64,000 bases of DNA. Origin: CAVRGQ01 sp963720785 (GTDB taxonomy: Bacteria > Actinomycetota > Acidimicrobiia > IMCC26256 > DASPTH01). The position numbers and the translations under genes were made by a program. The notes below the pieces were generated by a model. It was not told where the DNA came from and made no database searches. It worked only from the letters and a program-made list of their open reading frames with translations. Where the stretch lies: assembly GCA_963720785.1 (NCBI GenBank), contig CAVRGQ010000004.1, positions 992,001-1,056,000 of the forward strand. Direction: 5' to 3'. Positions 1-8,394 of the stretch are shown in pieces (positions within the stretch are counted from its first letter, which is position 1; every line of letters starts with the position of its first letter).

Positions 1-237
1 CAGCAAGTGCCCCTCGACGACATCGTCTCCGCGATCGACATCGAGGAGATCGTCGCGAGGGTCGACCTCGGTGGGGTGATCCGCGAATCGACGATGAGCC
101 TCACGACGGAGACGGTCGACGCGATGCGCACCCAGGGCATCGCGCTCGACGACTTCGCGTCGCGCCTCGTCGACCGCGTGTTGTTCCGCAAGCAACCGCG
201 TGACGTGAAGCTCACCAACGGAGACCCGGGCGCGTGA
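1..237 (+). CDS. C-terminal part of an unknown protein paired with an RDD membrane protein
   Basis: The reading frame is open from the first base of the window, so the true start lies upstream and the GTG at 7 is probably internal. The visible 78 residues hold repeated short segments of the type IxxIVARVDLGGVI, then a conserved-looking tail (IALDDFASRLVDRVLF). Similar repeat segments occur at the N-terminus of some actinobacterial RDD proteins. The stop overlaps the GTG of the RDD gene by 4 bases (GTGA), which indicates translational coupling. The function is unknown; an accessory or split-off N-terminal module of the RDD protein is an inference. Confidence 0.6.
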   Translation, partial: QQVPLDDIVSAIDIEEIVARVDLGGVIRESTMSLTTETVDAMRTQGIALDDFASRLVDRVLFRKQPRDVKLTNGDPGA

Positions 238-722
238 AGGAGATCAAGAACAGACGGTCGCGCGAGGCCCAGGGCACCCGTGCCGGCTTCGTCTCCCAGG
301 CGTGCGCACTGGTACTCGACGCGGTCTGGATCCTCGGCGTGTACCTCGTGCTGCTCCTGGCCTTCGGCCTGTTGCGCGGTCTCTTCACGTCGCATCCGTT
401 CGCGATGCCCAAACCCCCCACTTGGGTCAGCCTGGTCGCCCTTTCCGGGATCGCCTTCGTGACGCTCGAAGCTGCGTACTCGGGTTCGGGTCGCGCTCCG
501 GGCATGGGCCTCCTCGGCCTGCGCGTGGTCGCGGCCGACGGTTCGCAGCTCTCGCCACGCCGCGCGTTCTGGCGCTCCCTGCTCGTCGTCGGCACGTTCG
601 GACTGCTCGTCGTGACGTCGTTGTTCAGCCGCACCAACCGGTCGCTGTACGACAAGTGGTGCGGTTCGGCCGTGATCTACGACTGGCGCGCGTCCGGCAC
701 GACGCCGTCATCCTCGCCGTAG
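234..722 (+). CDS. RDD family membrane protein
   Basis: A 162-residue integral membrane protein. Hydrophobic segments lie at about residues 24-46 (ACALVLDAVWILGVYLVLLL), 63-80 and 117-128, with the RDD-type charged patch GLRVVAADGSQLSPRRAFWRS between the second and third. The tail ends in RSLYDKWCGSAVIY, typical of the family. RDD proteins are poorly characterised; some are linked to ion or cargo transport. The start is a GTG overlapping the previous stop by 4 bases. The 3' end overlaps the convergent SRPBCC gene by 46 bp, which is unusual but leaves both C-termini plausible. Confidence 0.8.
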   Translation: MKEIKNRRSREAQGTRAGFVSQACALVLDAVWILGVYLVLLLAFGLLRGLFTSHPFAMPKPPTWVSLVALSGIAFVTLEAAYSGSGRAPGMGLLGLRVVAADGSQLSPRRAFWRSLLVVGTFGLLVVTSLFSRTNRSLYDKWCGSAVIYDWRASGTTPSSSP

Positions 723-1165
723 GGGCGCGCCAGGCGCGCTCGCAGGCCGTCGGCTCCCTTCTCGGCCGTCTTCGAGAACCCACGGTCGAAGAGCGGCCCG
801 AGGATCTTCGCGACGCCGCGCGGGGTGACGGTCGCGTCGTAGATGACGGTGGTGCGACCGTCGGCGACGTCCACGCTGATGTCGTCGACCAGCTCCATCA
901 TCGGGTGCACCACGCGCAACGTGACCCGGCTGTTCGGCTCGTGGCGCGTCGTCTCGTAGTGCAGCGTGATGGTCGGGGGGCCGACGTGCACCTGCACGGC
1001 GAACACCGCGCCGGGCCCGGGGCCGTCGCCGCCGGGGCCGCCCGGCTCGAGCTTCGAGGATTCGGTGCCGGGATCCCACTCGGCGAAGTTCCGGGCGTCG
1101 GCCATGTAGGTGAACGCCTGCTCGGGAGTCCAGTCGGTCGTGACGGTGCCGCGGTAGTGGGCCAT
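677..1165 (-). CDS. SRPBCC / polyketide cyclase-like ligand-binding protein
   Basis: A 162-residue protein with the START/Bet v1-like pattern of the SRPBCC superfamily. It opens MAHYRGTVTTDWTPEQAFTY, continues with alternating beta strands (FAVQVHVGPPTITLHYETT, RVTLRVVHP, VDVADGRTTVIYDATV) and ends in an amphipathic helix (FDRGFSKTAEKGADGLRARL). These proteins bind hydrophobic ligands in a deep pocket; no specific ligand can be read here. Upstream is an orphan prepilin-peptidase-like gene on the same strand. A CAAGAT box lies just before the ATG, similar to the one before hisC. Confidence 0.75.
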   Translation of the reverse strand: MAHYRGTVTTDWTPEQAFTYMADARNFAEWDPGTESSKLEPGGPGGDGPGPGAVFAVQVHVGPPTITLHYETTRHEPNSRVTLRVVHPMMELVDDISVDVADGRTTVIYDATVTPRGVAKILGPLFDRGFSKTAEKGADGLRARLARPYGEDDGVVPDARQS

Positions 1166-1196
1166 GGAGTCATCTTGCCCGCCGAAGGGGCTCCGC

Positions 1197-1487
1197 TCAC
1201 CCAGTGACCACGGCCGCGATCACCGCGAACGCCGTTGCGCACGCCAGCTCCACGAGCAGCGCCGACATCGGGATCTCCGCCCCGCAGTCCCGGCAGCGAC
1301 CCTGTTGCAACACGTAGGAGACCACCGGGATCAGCTCCGCCGGGCGCAGCCGGTGGCCGCACTCGCCGCAGTGGGAGGGCGGTCGGAGGATCGACTCGCC
1401 CCGCGGCACCCGCCACAACACCACGCCGAGGAACGACCCGACGCAGGCGCCGAGCACGAACCCGATGACGATCACCAGAACGGACAC
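1197..1487 (-). CDS. Orphan N-terminal domain of a prepilin peptidase (A24 N-terminal zinc domain only)
   Basis: A 96-residue protein. It has an N-terminal membrane helix, the signature GSFLGVVLWRVPRGESI, and a four-cysteine cluster (CGECGHRLRPAELIPVVSYV followed by CRDCGAEIP), then a second hydrophobic segment. This is the DiS_P_DiS domain of PilD/TadV peptidases, which supports N-methylation and zinc binding. The catalytic aspartyl-protease half with its two Asp residues is absent: a stop follows directly and hisC starts divergently 56 bp away. It could be a real stand-alone domain or a remnant. GTG start. Confidence 0.65.
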   Translation of the reverse strand: MSVLVIVIGFVLGACVGSFLGVVLWRVPRGESILRPPSHCGECGHRLRPAELIPVVSYVLQQGRCRDCGAEIPMSALLVELACATAFAVIAAVVTG

Positions 1488-1543
1488 GGCGGACAGTCTG
1501 CCCGCTGCCGAGCGCCTGCCGGCCGACGCGACAAGATGGGCGG

Positions 1544-2630
1544 GTGATCCGCACGCGCCGCACCCTCGCCGACATCCCCCGTTACGTCCCCGGACGGTCC
1601 GCCGAATCGGTGGCCGAGGAGCACGAGCTCGCCCGGGCGATCAAGCTCGCCTCCAACGAGGTGCCGTTCGGCCCGCTTCCCGCCGCCCGGGCCGCGGCGG
1701 TGGAAGCGATGGCCGGCGCCAACCGCTACCCCGACAACGATGCCGGCGAACTGCGGGATGCGCTCGCCGACCTCTACGACCTCGAGCCCGCCCAGGTGCT
1801 CGTCGGCAACGGATCGGTGCAGCTGTGCCAGCACCTGTTCCTCACGACCGTCGAGCCGGGCGACGAGGTCGTGTTCTCGTGGCCCTCGTTCGAGGCCTAC
1901 CCGATCCAGGCGCAACAGGCCGACGCGGTGGTGCGGCGGGTGCCGCTGCGCGACCACACCTACGACCTCGACGCGATGGGCGACCAGGTCAACGAGCGCA
2001 CGCGGCCTCGTGTTCGTGTGTACGCCGAACAACCCGACGGGCACCGTGGTGGCCCGCGATGCCGTCGATCGCTTCCTCGAGCGCGTCCCCGAGGACTGCC
2101 TCGTCGTGTTCGACGAGGCCTACCGCGAGTTCGTGACCGACCCCGGTACTCCCGACGGCCTCGATCTCGTGGCGCGGCACCCCAACGTGCTGGTGCTGCG
2201 CACGTTCTCGAAGGCGTACGGGCTCGCCGCGCTGCGCGTGGGCTACGCGATGGCGCAGCCCGAGGTGATCTCGGAGCTGCGCAAGCTCCACGTGCCGTTC
2301 GAGGTGAACGCGGTCGCGCAGGCCGCCGCGCTTGCTTCGGTCGCGGCACAGGACGAGATGCGGGCCCGGGTCGACGGGGTCATCGCCGAGCGCGAGCGGG
2401 TGTACGCGGAGTGCGTGGCACGCGGGTACCCGGTGGTCGCCTCGCAGGCGAACTTCCTGTGGTTCGACGTCGCGTCGACTGCGGTCGACCTCGCCTTCCA
2501 CGGTGAGCGCAACGGCGTGGTGACGCGCTCGTTCGCCGACACCGGGTTGCGGATCACGATCGGCACGCCCGAGGAGAACGAGGCCGCGCTCGCCGTCCTC
2601 GAATCCGCGCGGGAGCGCGGGCTGCTGTAG
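1544..2630 (+). CDS. hisC: Histidinol-phosphate aminotransferase (one apparent frameshift)
   Basis: A PLP enzyme of fold type I that converts imidazole-acetol phosphate to histidinol phosphate. Signatures: IKLASNEVPFGPLP near the N-terminus, NRYPDNDAGELRDALA, VFVCTPNNPTGTV, DEAYREFV, and the PLP lysine motif RTFSKAYGLAALRVGYA. The first half reads from the GTG at 1544; from about 2004 the homology continues in the +1 frame. One extra G in ACGCGG at 2003-2006 would explain it, because removing it restores RTRLVFVC. The joined product is about 361 residues, normal for HisC. A CAAGAT box sits 6 nt before the GTG, suggesting a leaderless mRNA. Sequencing error is more likely than gene decay. Confidence 0.85.
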
Positions 2631-2659
2631 CGCAGCCCGCAGCACTCGTCCGGTGGGCG

Positions 2660-3298
2660 TCAGTCGGGGGTGTCGGTGCCCTGGCTCGCGGCGCGCGCCT
2701 GGAGCACCTCGGCCTGGTGACGGGCGACGTGCTTCTGGAAGCTGCGCTTGCGCTGCACCTTGTCGATCTCGAACTCGACGGTGCGCATCAGCACGGTCGG
2801 GTCGTCGCTGCTGCCGCACATCGCGAGCCGCGTCGCCGCCTCGATGACTTCGTGCATCTCGCTGCGCACCGCGACCCACGACTGCTCGAGCTGGTCGCGC
2901 GTGTCCGCGTCGATGCGGCGCTCGGACGACGGGAGGTCGAACGGGATCGGTGCCGGCAGGTCCGCCGGCGTCGCGGGGAGGTCGTGCCACCGCTCCGGGT
3001 CGTGCCCGACGACGGAGTCGACCTGCGCGCCGAACTCGGCGTCGCTGAGCGGTTCCTCACGTTGCGCCTGCGGGCTCGACGACACCAGCACGCCGGGGGC
3101 CACACCGAGGGCGCCGGCCAGGGCCCGCATCGCGGCGCTGTCGAGCACCCGGCGGCCGTGTTCGGCGGAGTTGATGTCGCGGCGGGAAACGCCCGAGGCC
3201 TTGGAGACCTGACCGACGGTGAGGCCCGTCAGCTCCCGCACGGCCCGGATCCGGACGCCGATGTCCTCGGCGGTGAGTTCACTGCGCGCGATGTCCAT
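2660..3298 (-). CDS. XRE-type helix-turn-helix protein
   Basis: A 212-residue protein. Residues about 13-60 form a HTH_3 domain (IRAVRELTGLTVGQVSKASG, then VSRRDINSAEHGRRVLDSAA). The rest is a 140-residue region rich in charged residues with a possible coiled stretch (DTRDQLEQSWVAVRSEMHEV) and a basic tail (FEIDKVQRKRSFQKHVARHQ). It is likely a DNA-binding regulator; its targets cannot be inferred. It converges on hisC with a 29-bp gap, and lies downstream of the serC-FAH genes on the same strand with its own 92-bp upstream gap. ATG start. Confidence 0.75.
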   Translation of the reverse strand: MDIARSELTAEDIGVRIRAVRELTGLTVGQVSKASGVSRRDINSAEHGRRVLDSAAMRALAGALGVAPGVLVSSSPQAQREEPLSDAEFGAQVDSVVGHDPERWHDLPATPADLPAPIPFDLPSSERRIDADTRDQLEQSWVAVRSEMHEVIEAATRLAMCGSSDDPTVLMRTVEFEIDKVQRKRSFQKHVARHQAEVLQARAASQGTDTPD

Positions 3299-3390
3299 TC
3301 AGGGCGTATCGGCCGGCAACGGCCGGGCCTTGACGGTCAGCTCACGGGCGTGACCTGGGTCATGGCATCCAACGGGCGTCTCGAGCGCCT

Positions 3391-4236
3391 TCAGACCGGC
3401 TCGGCCTGACAGGCGTTGACCAGCTCGCCGATGCCCTCGATGGTGGTGCGCACCACCTGGCCCGGCTGCAGGTAGATCGGTGGGCGGTGGGCGTGGCCGA
3501 CGCCGCCCGGGGTGCCGGTGAGGAGGAGGTCGCCCGGGCGCAGGGTGACGACCTGGCTGGCGTAGGCCACGAGATCGGCCGGGGAGAACACGAGTTCACC
3601 GGTGCGGCTCTCCTGGCGCACCACGCCGTCGACCTCGCAGCGGATGACGAGATCCGGCGCGGCCCCGCCGACCTCGCCGGGGGTGACCAGCCACGGCCCC
3701 ACCGGGGTGGCGTGCTCCCACGTCTTGCCCTGCAGCCACTCGAGCGAGCGGTTCTGCCAGTCGCGCATCGAGACGTCGTTGGCGACGGTGAAGCCCGCGA
3801 TGGCACCAGCCGCCTCGTCGGGCGTCGCGTGCCGCACCGGGCGTCCGATCACCAGCGCAAGCTCGGCCTCCCAGTCGACCTGGTCCGACAGCGCGGGGAT
3901 CACGATCGCGTCGCGGGCGCCCACGAGCGCGTCGGCGAACTTCGCGAACAGCGTGGGGTGCGTGGGCAGGTCGTGGCCCATCTCGAGGATGTGGTTCCGG
4001 TAGTTGAGGCCCTGGCAGATGATCTTGCCGGGCTGCGTGACCAACGGCGCGAAGTCGGCCGATGCCAGCGCGTGCTCACGACCGTCGGCGAGCGCGGCTG
4101 CGGGGATCGCGTCGGGCGACGATGCGAGCATCTCACCGACATCGCGGAAACCGACCTCCACGAGCGTCTCGCGGTCGACGCGCACCGCACGCGTCTCCCC
4201 GTGCCCCTCACCCGTACGGATCGTCGCGAACCTCAA
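3391..4236 (-). CDS. Fumarylacetoacetate hydrolase (FAH) family protein
   Basis: A 281-residue FAH-fold enzyme. The core motif starts GLNYRNHILEMG and continues FAKFADALVGARDAIVIP, with the metal-binding acidic region DQVDWEAELALVIGRPVR, then GFTVANDVSMRDWQ and LLTGTPGGVGHAH. Relatives hydrolyse or isomerise acylpyruvates, ring-cleavage products, or act as oxaloacetate decarboxylases; the substrate is not readable here. The start is TTG (MRFATIRTGEG), chosen because it matches the usual family N-terminus. The gene follows serC by 18 bp and probably shares its transcript. Confidence 0.8.
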   Translation of the reverse strand: MRFATIRTGEGHGETRAVRVDRETLVEVGFRDVGEMLASSPDAIPAAALADGREHALASADFAPLVTQPGKIICQGLNYRNHILEMGHDLPTHPTLFAKFADALVGARDAIVIPALSDQVDWEAELALVIGRPVRHATPDEAAGAIAGFTVANDVSMRDWQNRSLEWLQGKTWEHATPVGPWLVTPGEVGGAAPDLVIRCEVDGVVRQESRTGELVFSPADLVAYASQVVTLRPGDLLLTGTPGGVGHAHRPPIYLQPGQVVRTTIEGIGELVNACQAEPV

Positions 4237-4254
4237 CAGTGGCGCGGCCTCGCA

Positions 4255-5391
4255 TCAGTCTGCGAGGGCGGCGACGAGGTGGTCGATCGCGCGGGTGAGC
4301 ACGGCGACGTCGTCGGGCTCGATTGCCGGGAACGTCGCGATGCGCAGCTGGTTGCGCCCGAGCTTGCGGTAGGGCTCGGTGTCGATGATGCCGTTGGCAC
4401 GCAGCGCCTTCGCAATGGCCGCGGCGTCGACGCCGTCGGCGAAGTCGACGGTGCAGGTGACGTGGCTGCGGGCGGCCGGTTCGGTCACGAACGGTGACGC
4501 GAACGCGCTGGCGTCGGCCCAGTCGTACACGATGGACGACGAGCGGTCGCAGCGCCCGGCGGTGAAGGCCAACCCGCCCTGGTCGAGCATCCAGCGCAGG
4601 CTGTGCTCGAGGAGGAACAGCGAGACGAGCGCGGGCGTGTTGTACGTCTGGTCGAGGCGCGAGTTGTCGAGCGCGATCGGCAGGCTCATCGACGGCGGCA
4701 CCCAGCGGCCGGATGCACCGATGCGCTCGATGCGCTCGACCGCGGCGGGTGAGCACAGCGCCAACCAGATGCCGCCGTCACCGGCGAAGCACTTCTGCGG
4801 CGCGAAGTAGTACACGTCGAACTGCGTGGGATCGACGCGCAACCCGCCGGCGCCCGAGGTTGCGTCGACGAGCACGAGCTGGTCGTCGCCGGCACCGGCG
4901 GGACGCACGACATCGGTCATCACACCGGTGGAGGTCTCGTTGTGCGGGAACGCGTAGCAGTCGACGTCGGGGTCGGCCACGAGCGGCGCGCGGGTGCCCG
5001 GTGCCGACTCGATGACGCGCGGGTCGTCGAGGAAGGGGGCGTCGGTGGTGACCTGCGCGAACTTGGAGGAGAACTCGCCGATCACCAGGTGCTCGGCGCG
5101 GCGCTCGACCAGGCCGAAGGCGGCGGCGTCCCAGAACGCGGTGCTGCCGCCGTTGCCGAGGAGCACCTCGTAGCCGTCGGGGAGGGAGAAGAGGTCGGCG
5201 AGCCCCGTACGGATCGACCCCACCACCGAGCGCACCCCGGCCTGCCGGTGGCTCGTGCCGAGGTAGCCGTCGGCCACCTTCGCGAGGTCGTGCGCGGCCT
5301 CGCTGCGCACCTTGCTCGGCCCGGAGCCGAAGCGGCCGTCACCGGGGATCAGCTCGGGCGGGAGGACGATGCTCGTGGGGTCTGCGGGCAT
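4255..5391 (-). CDS. serC: Phosphoserine aminotransferase
   Basis: A 378-residue class V PLP aminotransferase of the mycobacterial SerC type. It converts 3-phosphohydroxypyruvate to phosphoserine in serine synthesis. Signatures: DGRFGSGPSKVR at the N-terminus, LGTSHRQAGVRSVVGSIRTG, EVLLGNGGSTAFWDAAAFGL, CYAFPHNETSTGVM, and YYFAPQKCFAGDGGIWLA with the PLP lysine in QK. A TAACCT box ends 6 nt upstream of the ATG, so the mRNA is probably leaderless. The next gene (FAH) follows within 18 bp. Confidence 0.92.
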   Translation of the reverse strand: MPADPTSIVLPPELIPGDGRFGSGPSKVRSEAAHDLAKVADGYLGTSHRQAGVRSVVGSIRTGLADLFSLPDGYEVLLGNGGSTAFWDAAAFGLVERRAEHLVIGEFSSKFAQVTTDAPFLDDPRVIESAPGTRAPLVADPDVDCYAFPHNETSTGVMTDVVRPAGAGDDQLVLVDATSGAGGLRVDPTQFDVYYFAPQKCFAGDGGIWLALCSPAAVERIERIGASGRWVPPSMSLPIALDNSRLDQTYNTPALVSLFLLEHSLRWMLDQGGLAFTAGRCDRSSSIVYDWADASAFASPFVTEPAARSHVTCTVDFADGVDAAAIAKALRANGIIDTEPYRKLGRNQLRIATFPAIEPDDVAVLTRAIDHLVAALAD

Positions 5392-5397
5392 CGTCCG

Positions 5398-5403
5398 AGG
5401 TTA
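5398..5403 (-). promoter_or_regulatory. -10 box (TAACCT) of serC, leaderless type
   Basis: TAACCT lies 6 nt upstream of the serC start codon, which places the transcription start at or next to the ATG. The same TANNNT plus 6-8 nt layout precedes many genes in this window. Confidence 0.55.
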
Positions 5404-5414
5404 CCGGCGACCCC

Positions 5415-6827
5415 TCACCGAACTCCGGCCGATTCCCCCAACTCGTGGAGGAGGTGAACCTCGCTCGCGATCAACGATCGGAAGTCGCCGAGGTGGAGGC
5501 TCTCGTCCTCGCCGTGGATGCGGCTGCCCGGATCGGCGGGGCCGAGGAGCAGCGCGGGGATGCCGCCGAACGTGTCGGCGAACGGCCCGACGAACGGGAT
5601 GGTGCCGCCCACCCCCATGCACACCGGGGCCACCCCGAACCCGGCCACGAGCGCCCGCTCCGCGGCGTCGAACGCCCAGCCCGTGGGGTCGCAGTGCCAC
5701 GCGGGCACGACGTCGAGCACGGTGCAGTCGACTTCGAGCCCGAACGGCGCGCGGGCGCGGAGGTGCGCGCACAACGCGTCGCCGAGCCGGGCGGGGTCCT
5801 GACCGCGACCGACGCGCACGCTCACGCGCGCCGCGGCCTCCGCCACGATCTGGTTGGCCGAGCCCGCGATGGGATGGCCGTCGATGCCGATGACGGTGAC
5901 GGCCGGGCGCACCCACAACCGTTCGAACAGAGGAATCGCCGGGTTGCCCGCGAGCTGCGCGCCGTCGTGCATCCCCCAGGCGCGCCGCAGGCCGTCGACG
6001 TCGGTGGGCAGCGCCGCCATGCGGGCGCGCTCGTCGGCCGACGGGGGTTCGTGGTCGTCCCAGCACCCGTCGAACGCGGCGTCGCCGTACTCGTCGACGA
6101 GCGACGCGAGCATGCCGGAGAGCGCGAGCACCGGGTCGGGCACCGCGCCGCCGGCCATGCCGCTGTGCAAGGGGCTGTCGGTGCCGCGCACGACGACGTC
6201 GACCGACACGAGACCGCGCAGTGAGTAGGTGAGCCCGGGCGTGCCGACCGACCAGTTGCCGGCGTCGGCGAGCACCAGCACGTCGGCACTCAGCTCGGAC
6301 GCGTAGGCCGCGAGGAAGGGCGCGAGCCCGGGTGAGCCGATCTCCTCCTCGCCCTCGACCATCACCTTGACGTTGCAGGGGAGCTCGCCTGCGGTGCGCA
6401 GCCACGCCCGCACCGCGGCGACGTGCGCGATCGCGCCGGCCTTGTCGTCGGCGGTGCCCCGGCCGAAGAGGCGGCCGTTCGCTTCGCGGGGCTCGAACGG
6501 GTCGGAGGTCCACCGTTCGACGTAGCCGGGAGGCTGCACGTCGTGGTGGGCGTAGAGGAGCACGGTCGGAGCGTCGGGCGCGTGACCCCACTCGCCGATG
6601 ACGTAGGGGTGGCCGCCGTCGACCCGCAGCTCGCGCACGTCCTCGAGCCCCGACTCGCGCATCACGTCGGCGACGACGGTGGCGCACGCGTCGACGTCGG
6701 GGGTGTACGCGGGGTCGGCGCTGATGCTCGGGATGCGCACGAGCGTGTCGAGCTCGGCACGGGCGGCGGTGAAGTCGTCGTTGGCCGCGGCGACGGCGGC
6801 GGTGACGTCGGCAGGCGTGGTGCTCAT
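5415..6827 (-). CDS. M20 family dipeptidase / metallopeptidase
   Basis: A 470-residue zinc peptidase of the M20 family (PepV/CNDP-like). Zinc ligands and catalytic residues are in VLLYAHHDVQPPG (His, then catalytic Asp two residues later), GRGTADDKAGAIAHVAAV (bridging Asp) and VMVEGEEEIGSPGL (general base Glu-Glu). A dimerisation domain follows (about residues 190-350). A late His occurs in NPTGW/HCDPTGW-like and GGTIPFV contexts. It probably cleaves dipeptides or N-acylated amino acids in the cytoplasm. The chosen ATG overlaps the stop of the cytochrome gene by 4 bases (ATGA), which argues against the open frame farther upstream. Confidence 0.85.
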   Translation of the reverse strand: MSTTPADVTAAVAAANDDFTAARAELDTLVRIPSISADPAYTPDVDACATVVADVMRESGLEDVRELRVDGGHPYVIGEWGHAPDAPTVLLYAHHDVQPPGYVERWTSDPFEPREANGRLFGRGTADDKAGAIAHVAAVRAWLRTAGELPCNVKVMVEGEEEIGSPGLAPFLAAYASELSADVLVLADAGNWSVGTPGLTYSLRGLVSVDVVVRGTDSPLHSGMAGGAVPDPVLALSGMLASLVDEYGDAAFDGCWDDHEPPSADERARMAALPTDVDGLRRAWGMHDGAQLAGNPAIPLFERLWVRPAVTVIGIDGHPIAGSANQIVAEAAARVSVRVGRGQDPARLGDALCAHLRARAPFGLEVDCTVLDVVPAWHCDPTGWAFDAAERALVAGFGVAPVCMGVGGTIPFVGPFADTFGGIPALLLGPADPGSRIHGEDESLHLGDFRSLIASEVHLLHELGESAGVR

Positions 6828-7528
6828 GCCTCCGAGTCTGGCACCTCGCCGCTCGCCGCTCCCGTTTGCTCGGCCCGCATCTCGGCCCGCATCTCGCGGT
6901 ACCAGCGTGGCGCCTTGCGGCGCGCCCACGCCGCGGGCACGCGCCCGTTCACCATCATCGCCTCGAGCGCGTCGCCGTCGCGGATCGCGAACATCACGTG
7001 GCCGATGACGAGGGCCCAGATGCCGAGGGCGAACCAGTCGTGGGCGAACGTGGCGCCCGTGCGCCAGTCGACGGGGAACGCGTCGAACCAGTGCATGATC
7101 GAACCGGTCGCGAGCATCACCAGCCCGGCGCCCGCGATGCACGCGGCGTTGAGCTTCTGCCCGGGGTTGAACTTGCCGAGCCGCACCTCGGCGCGCGTGC
7201 GACTGCGGAACCACCGGCGTTCACCGGGTGTCCAGCGGTTGAGGCGGCGCAGGTCGGCGCGCAGGCGCGCACCGCGGCGCGTGACCACCCCGAGCAGCAG
7301 CGGCACCGGCAGCAGCAGTCCGCACCACACGTGCACGGTGCGCACGGTCTCGCGGTTGCCCACGAGCACCGAGATGGGACCGGCGTACAACGCGGCGCCG
7401 GTGAGCATCAGCAGGATGAACAGGGACGCGGTGCTCCAGTGCACGGCGCGTTCCATGCCGTCGAAGCGCAGGAGTGGTGCATCCTTCTCGGGAGTACCGG
7501 TCTCGTCGAGCGCGACCTCAGATGGCAT
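6824..7528 (-). CDS. Cytochrome b/b6-like membrane subunit
   Basis: A 234-residue four-helix membrane protein. Helices lie at about residues 30-50 (TASLFILLMLTGAALYAG), 65-85 (VWCGLLLPVPLLLGVV), 127-147 and 165-185. Histidines suited to heme b ligation sit at the helix ends (MERAVHWSTA, RTVHVWCGLL, SIMHWFDAF, TFAHDWFAL, VIGHVMFAI). It resembles gamma subunits of formate dehydrogenase and cytochrome b561-type partners. It overlaps the molybdopterin oxidoreductase by 11 bp, so the two probably form an electron-transfer unit: heme membrane anchor plus extracytoplasmic Mo subunit. Confidence 0.8.
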   Translation of the reverse strand: MPSEVALDETGTPEKDAPLLRFDGMERAVHWSTASLFILLMLTGAALYAGPISVLVGNRETVRTVHVWCGLLLPVPLLLGVVTRRGARLRADLRRLNRWTPGERRWFRSRTRAEVRLGKFNPGQKLNAACIAGAGLVMLATGSIMHWFDAFPVDWRTGATFAHDWFALGIWALVIGHVMFAIRDGDALEAMMVNGRVPAAWARRKAPRWYREMRAEMRAEQTGAASGEVPDSEA

Positions 7529-8276
7529 CGTCGCTCCGCCCGTTGGACCGGCCGACCCAGCCGTCGACGTCGTACCCGAGCTTCTCCCAGTAGCCGGGGT
7601 GCACCTCGTCGGTGACCTCGATGCGGTCGAGCCACTTCAGCGACTTGTAGCCGTACATGGGCGCGACGTAGAGCCGCACCGGGCCGCCGTGCGCGTCGGA
7701 GATCTCGCCGCCGTCGAGCCGGTACGCCGCGAGCACGTCTCGGCGACGAGCCTGCCCCAGCGTGAGGCTCTCCGTGTACGCGCCGTCGAACGAGTGGATG
7801 CGCAGTGCCTTCGCTCCGGGTTGGACCCCGGCACGCTCGAGCAGGTCCGAGAGCCGCACGCCGACCCAGTCGACGTCGCTCACGCGCCAGCCCGTCACGC
7901 ACTGGAAGTCGCGCGTGAGGCGCGTCGCCGGCATGGCAAGCAGCTCCTTGTAGGTGACCGTGAACGGTGCGTCGACCATGCCGTCGACCCGGAGGCGCCA
8001 CTCGCCCTTCGGCTTCGAAGGGAGGCTGCCGGTGACGGTGTAGATGCGGAACCGGCCGATGGGCAGGAACGACGCGATCCCGGTGCCGTCCTTCGAGATC
8101 AGGGGGCCGAGGACCCGCTCGAGCCAGTCCTGCACGCGCGCGCCGGCGAGCACGCCCACCGCGCCGACGCCGAGGAGCCCGAGCACCACCCGACGCCCGA
8201 CCGGCGTGTCCGGCGTGTCCGGCGCGTCCGGCGCCGTGCCGGGCGTGGGCTCCGGCTCGGTGCGGTCGTCGGTCAT
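7518..8276 (-). CDS. Molybdopterin-dependent oxidoreductase, sulfite oxidase/MsrP-like, Tat-exported
   Basis: A 252-residue protein with a twin-arginine-like leader (VGRRVVLGLLGVGAVGVLAG, residues about 26-45), then the Oxidored_molyb fold: WRLRVDGMVDAPFTVTYKEL, TRDFQCVTGWRVSDVDWVGV (the Cys should bind Mo), LRIHSFDGAYTESLTL and GPVRLYVAPMYGYKSLKWL. It resembles YedY/MsrP and YuiH-type proteins that act outside the cytoplasm on sulfoxides or related substrates; the substrate is unknown. The ATG at 8276 starts directly before the charged Tat n-region, whereas the open frame extending to 8867 is antisense to other genes. It is followed by an overlapping cytochrome b partner. Confidence 0.85.
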   Translation of the reverse strand: MTDDRTEPEPTPGTAPDAPDTPDTPVGRRVVLGLLGVGAVGVLAGARVQDWLERVLGPLISKDGTGIASFLPIGRFRIYTVTGSLPSKPKGEWRLRVDGMVDAPFTVTYKELLAMPATRLTRDFQCVTGWRVSDVDWVGVRLSDLLERAGVQPGAKALRIHSFDGAYTESLTLGQARRRDVLAAYRLDGGEISDAHGGPVRLYVAPMYGYKSLKWLDRIEVTDEVHPGYWEKLGYDVDGWVGRSNGRSDDAI

Positions 8277-8394
8277 CACCCCAGAGTACGGAGCGGCCCG
8301 CCCGTTTGGATGCGCGAGTGGACTTTTGGCCCTGTCGGTCGGGGCCCACTCGGGGTCGAATGCCGGGAACACCGGATCAGACAGGGGAGTATCG

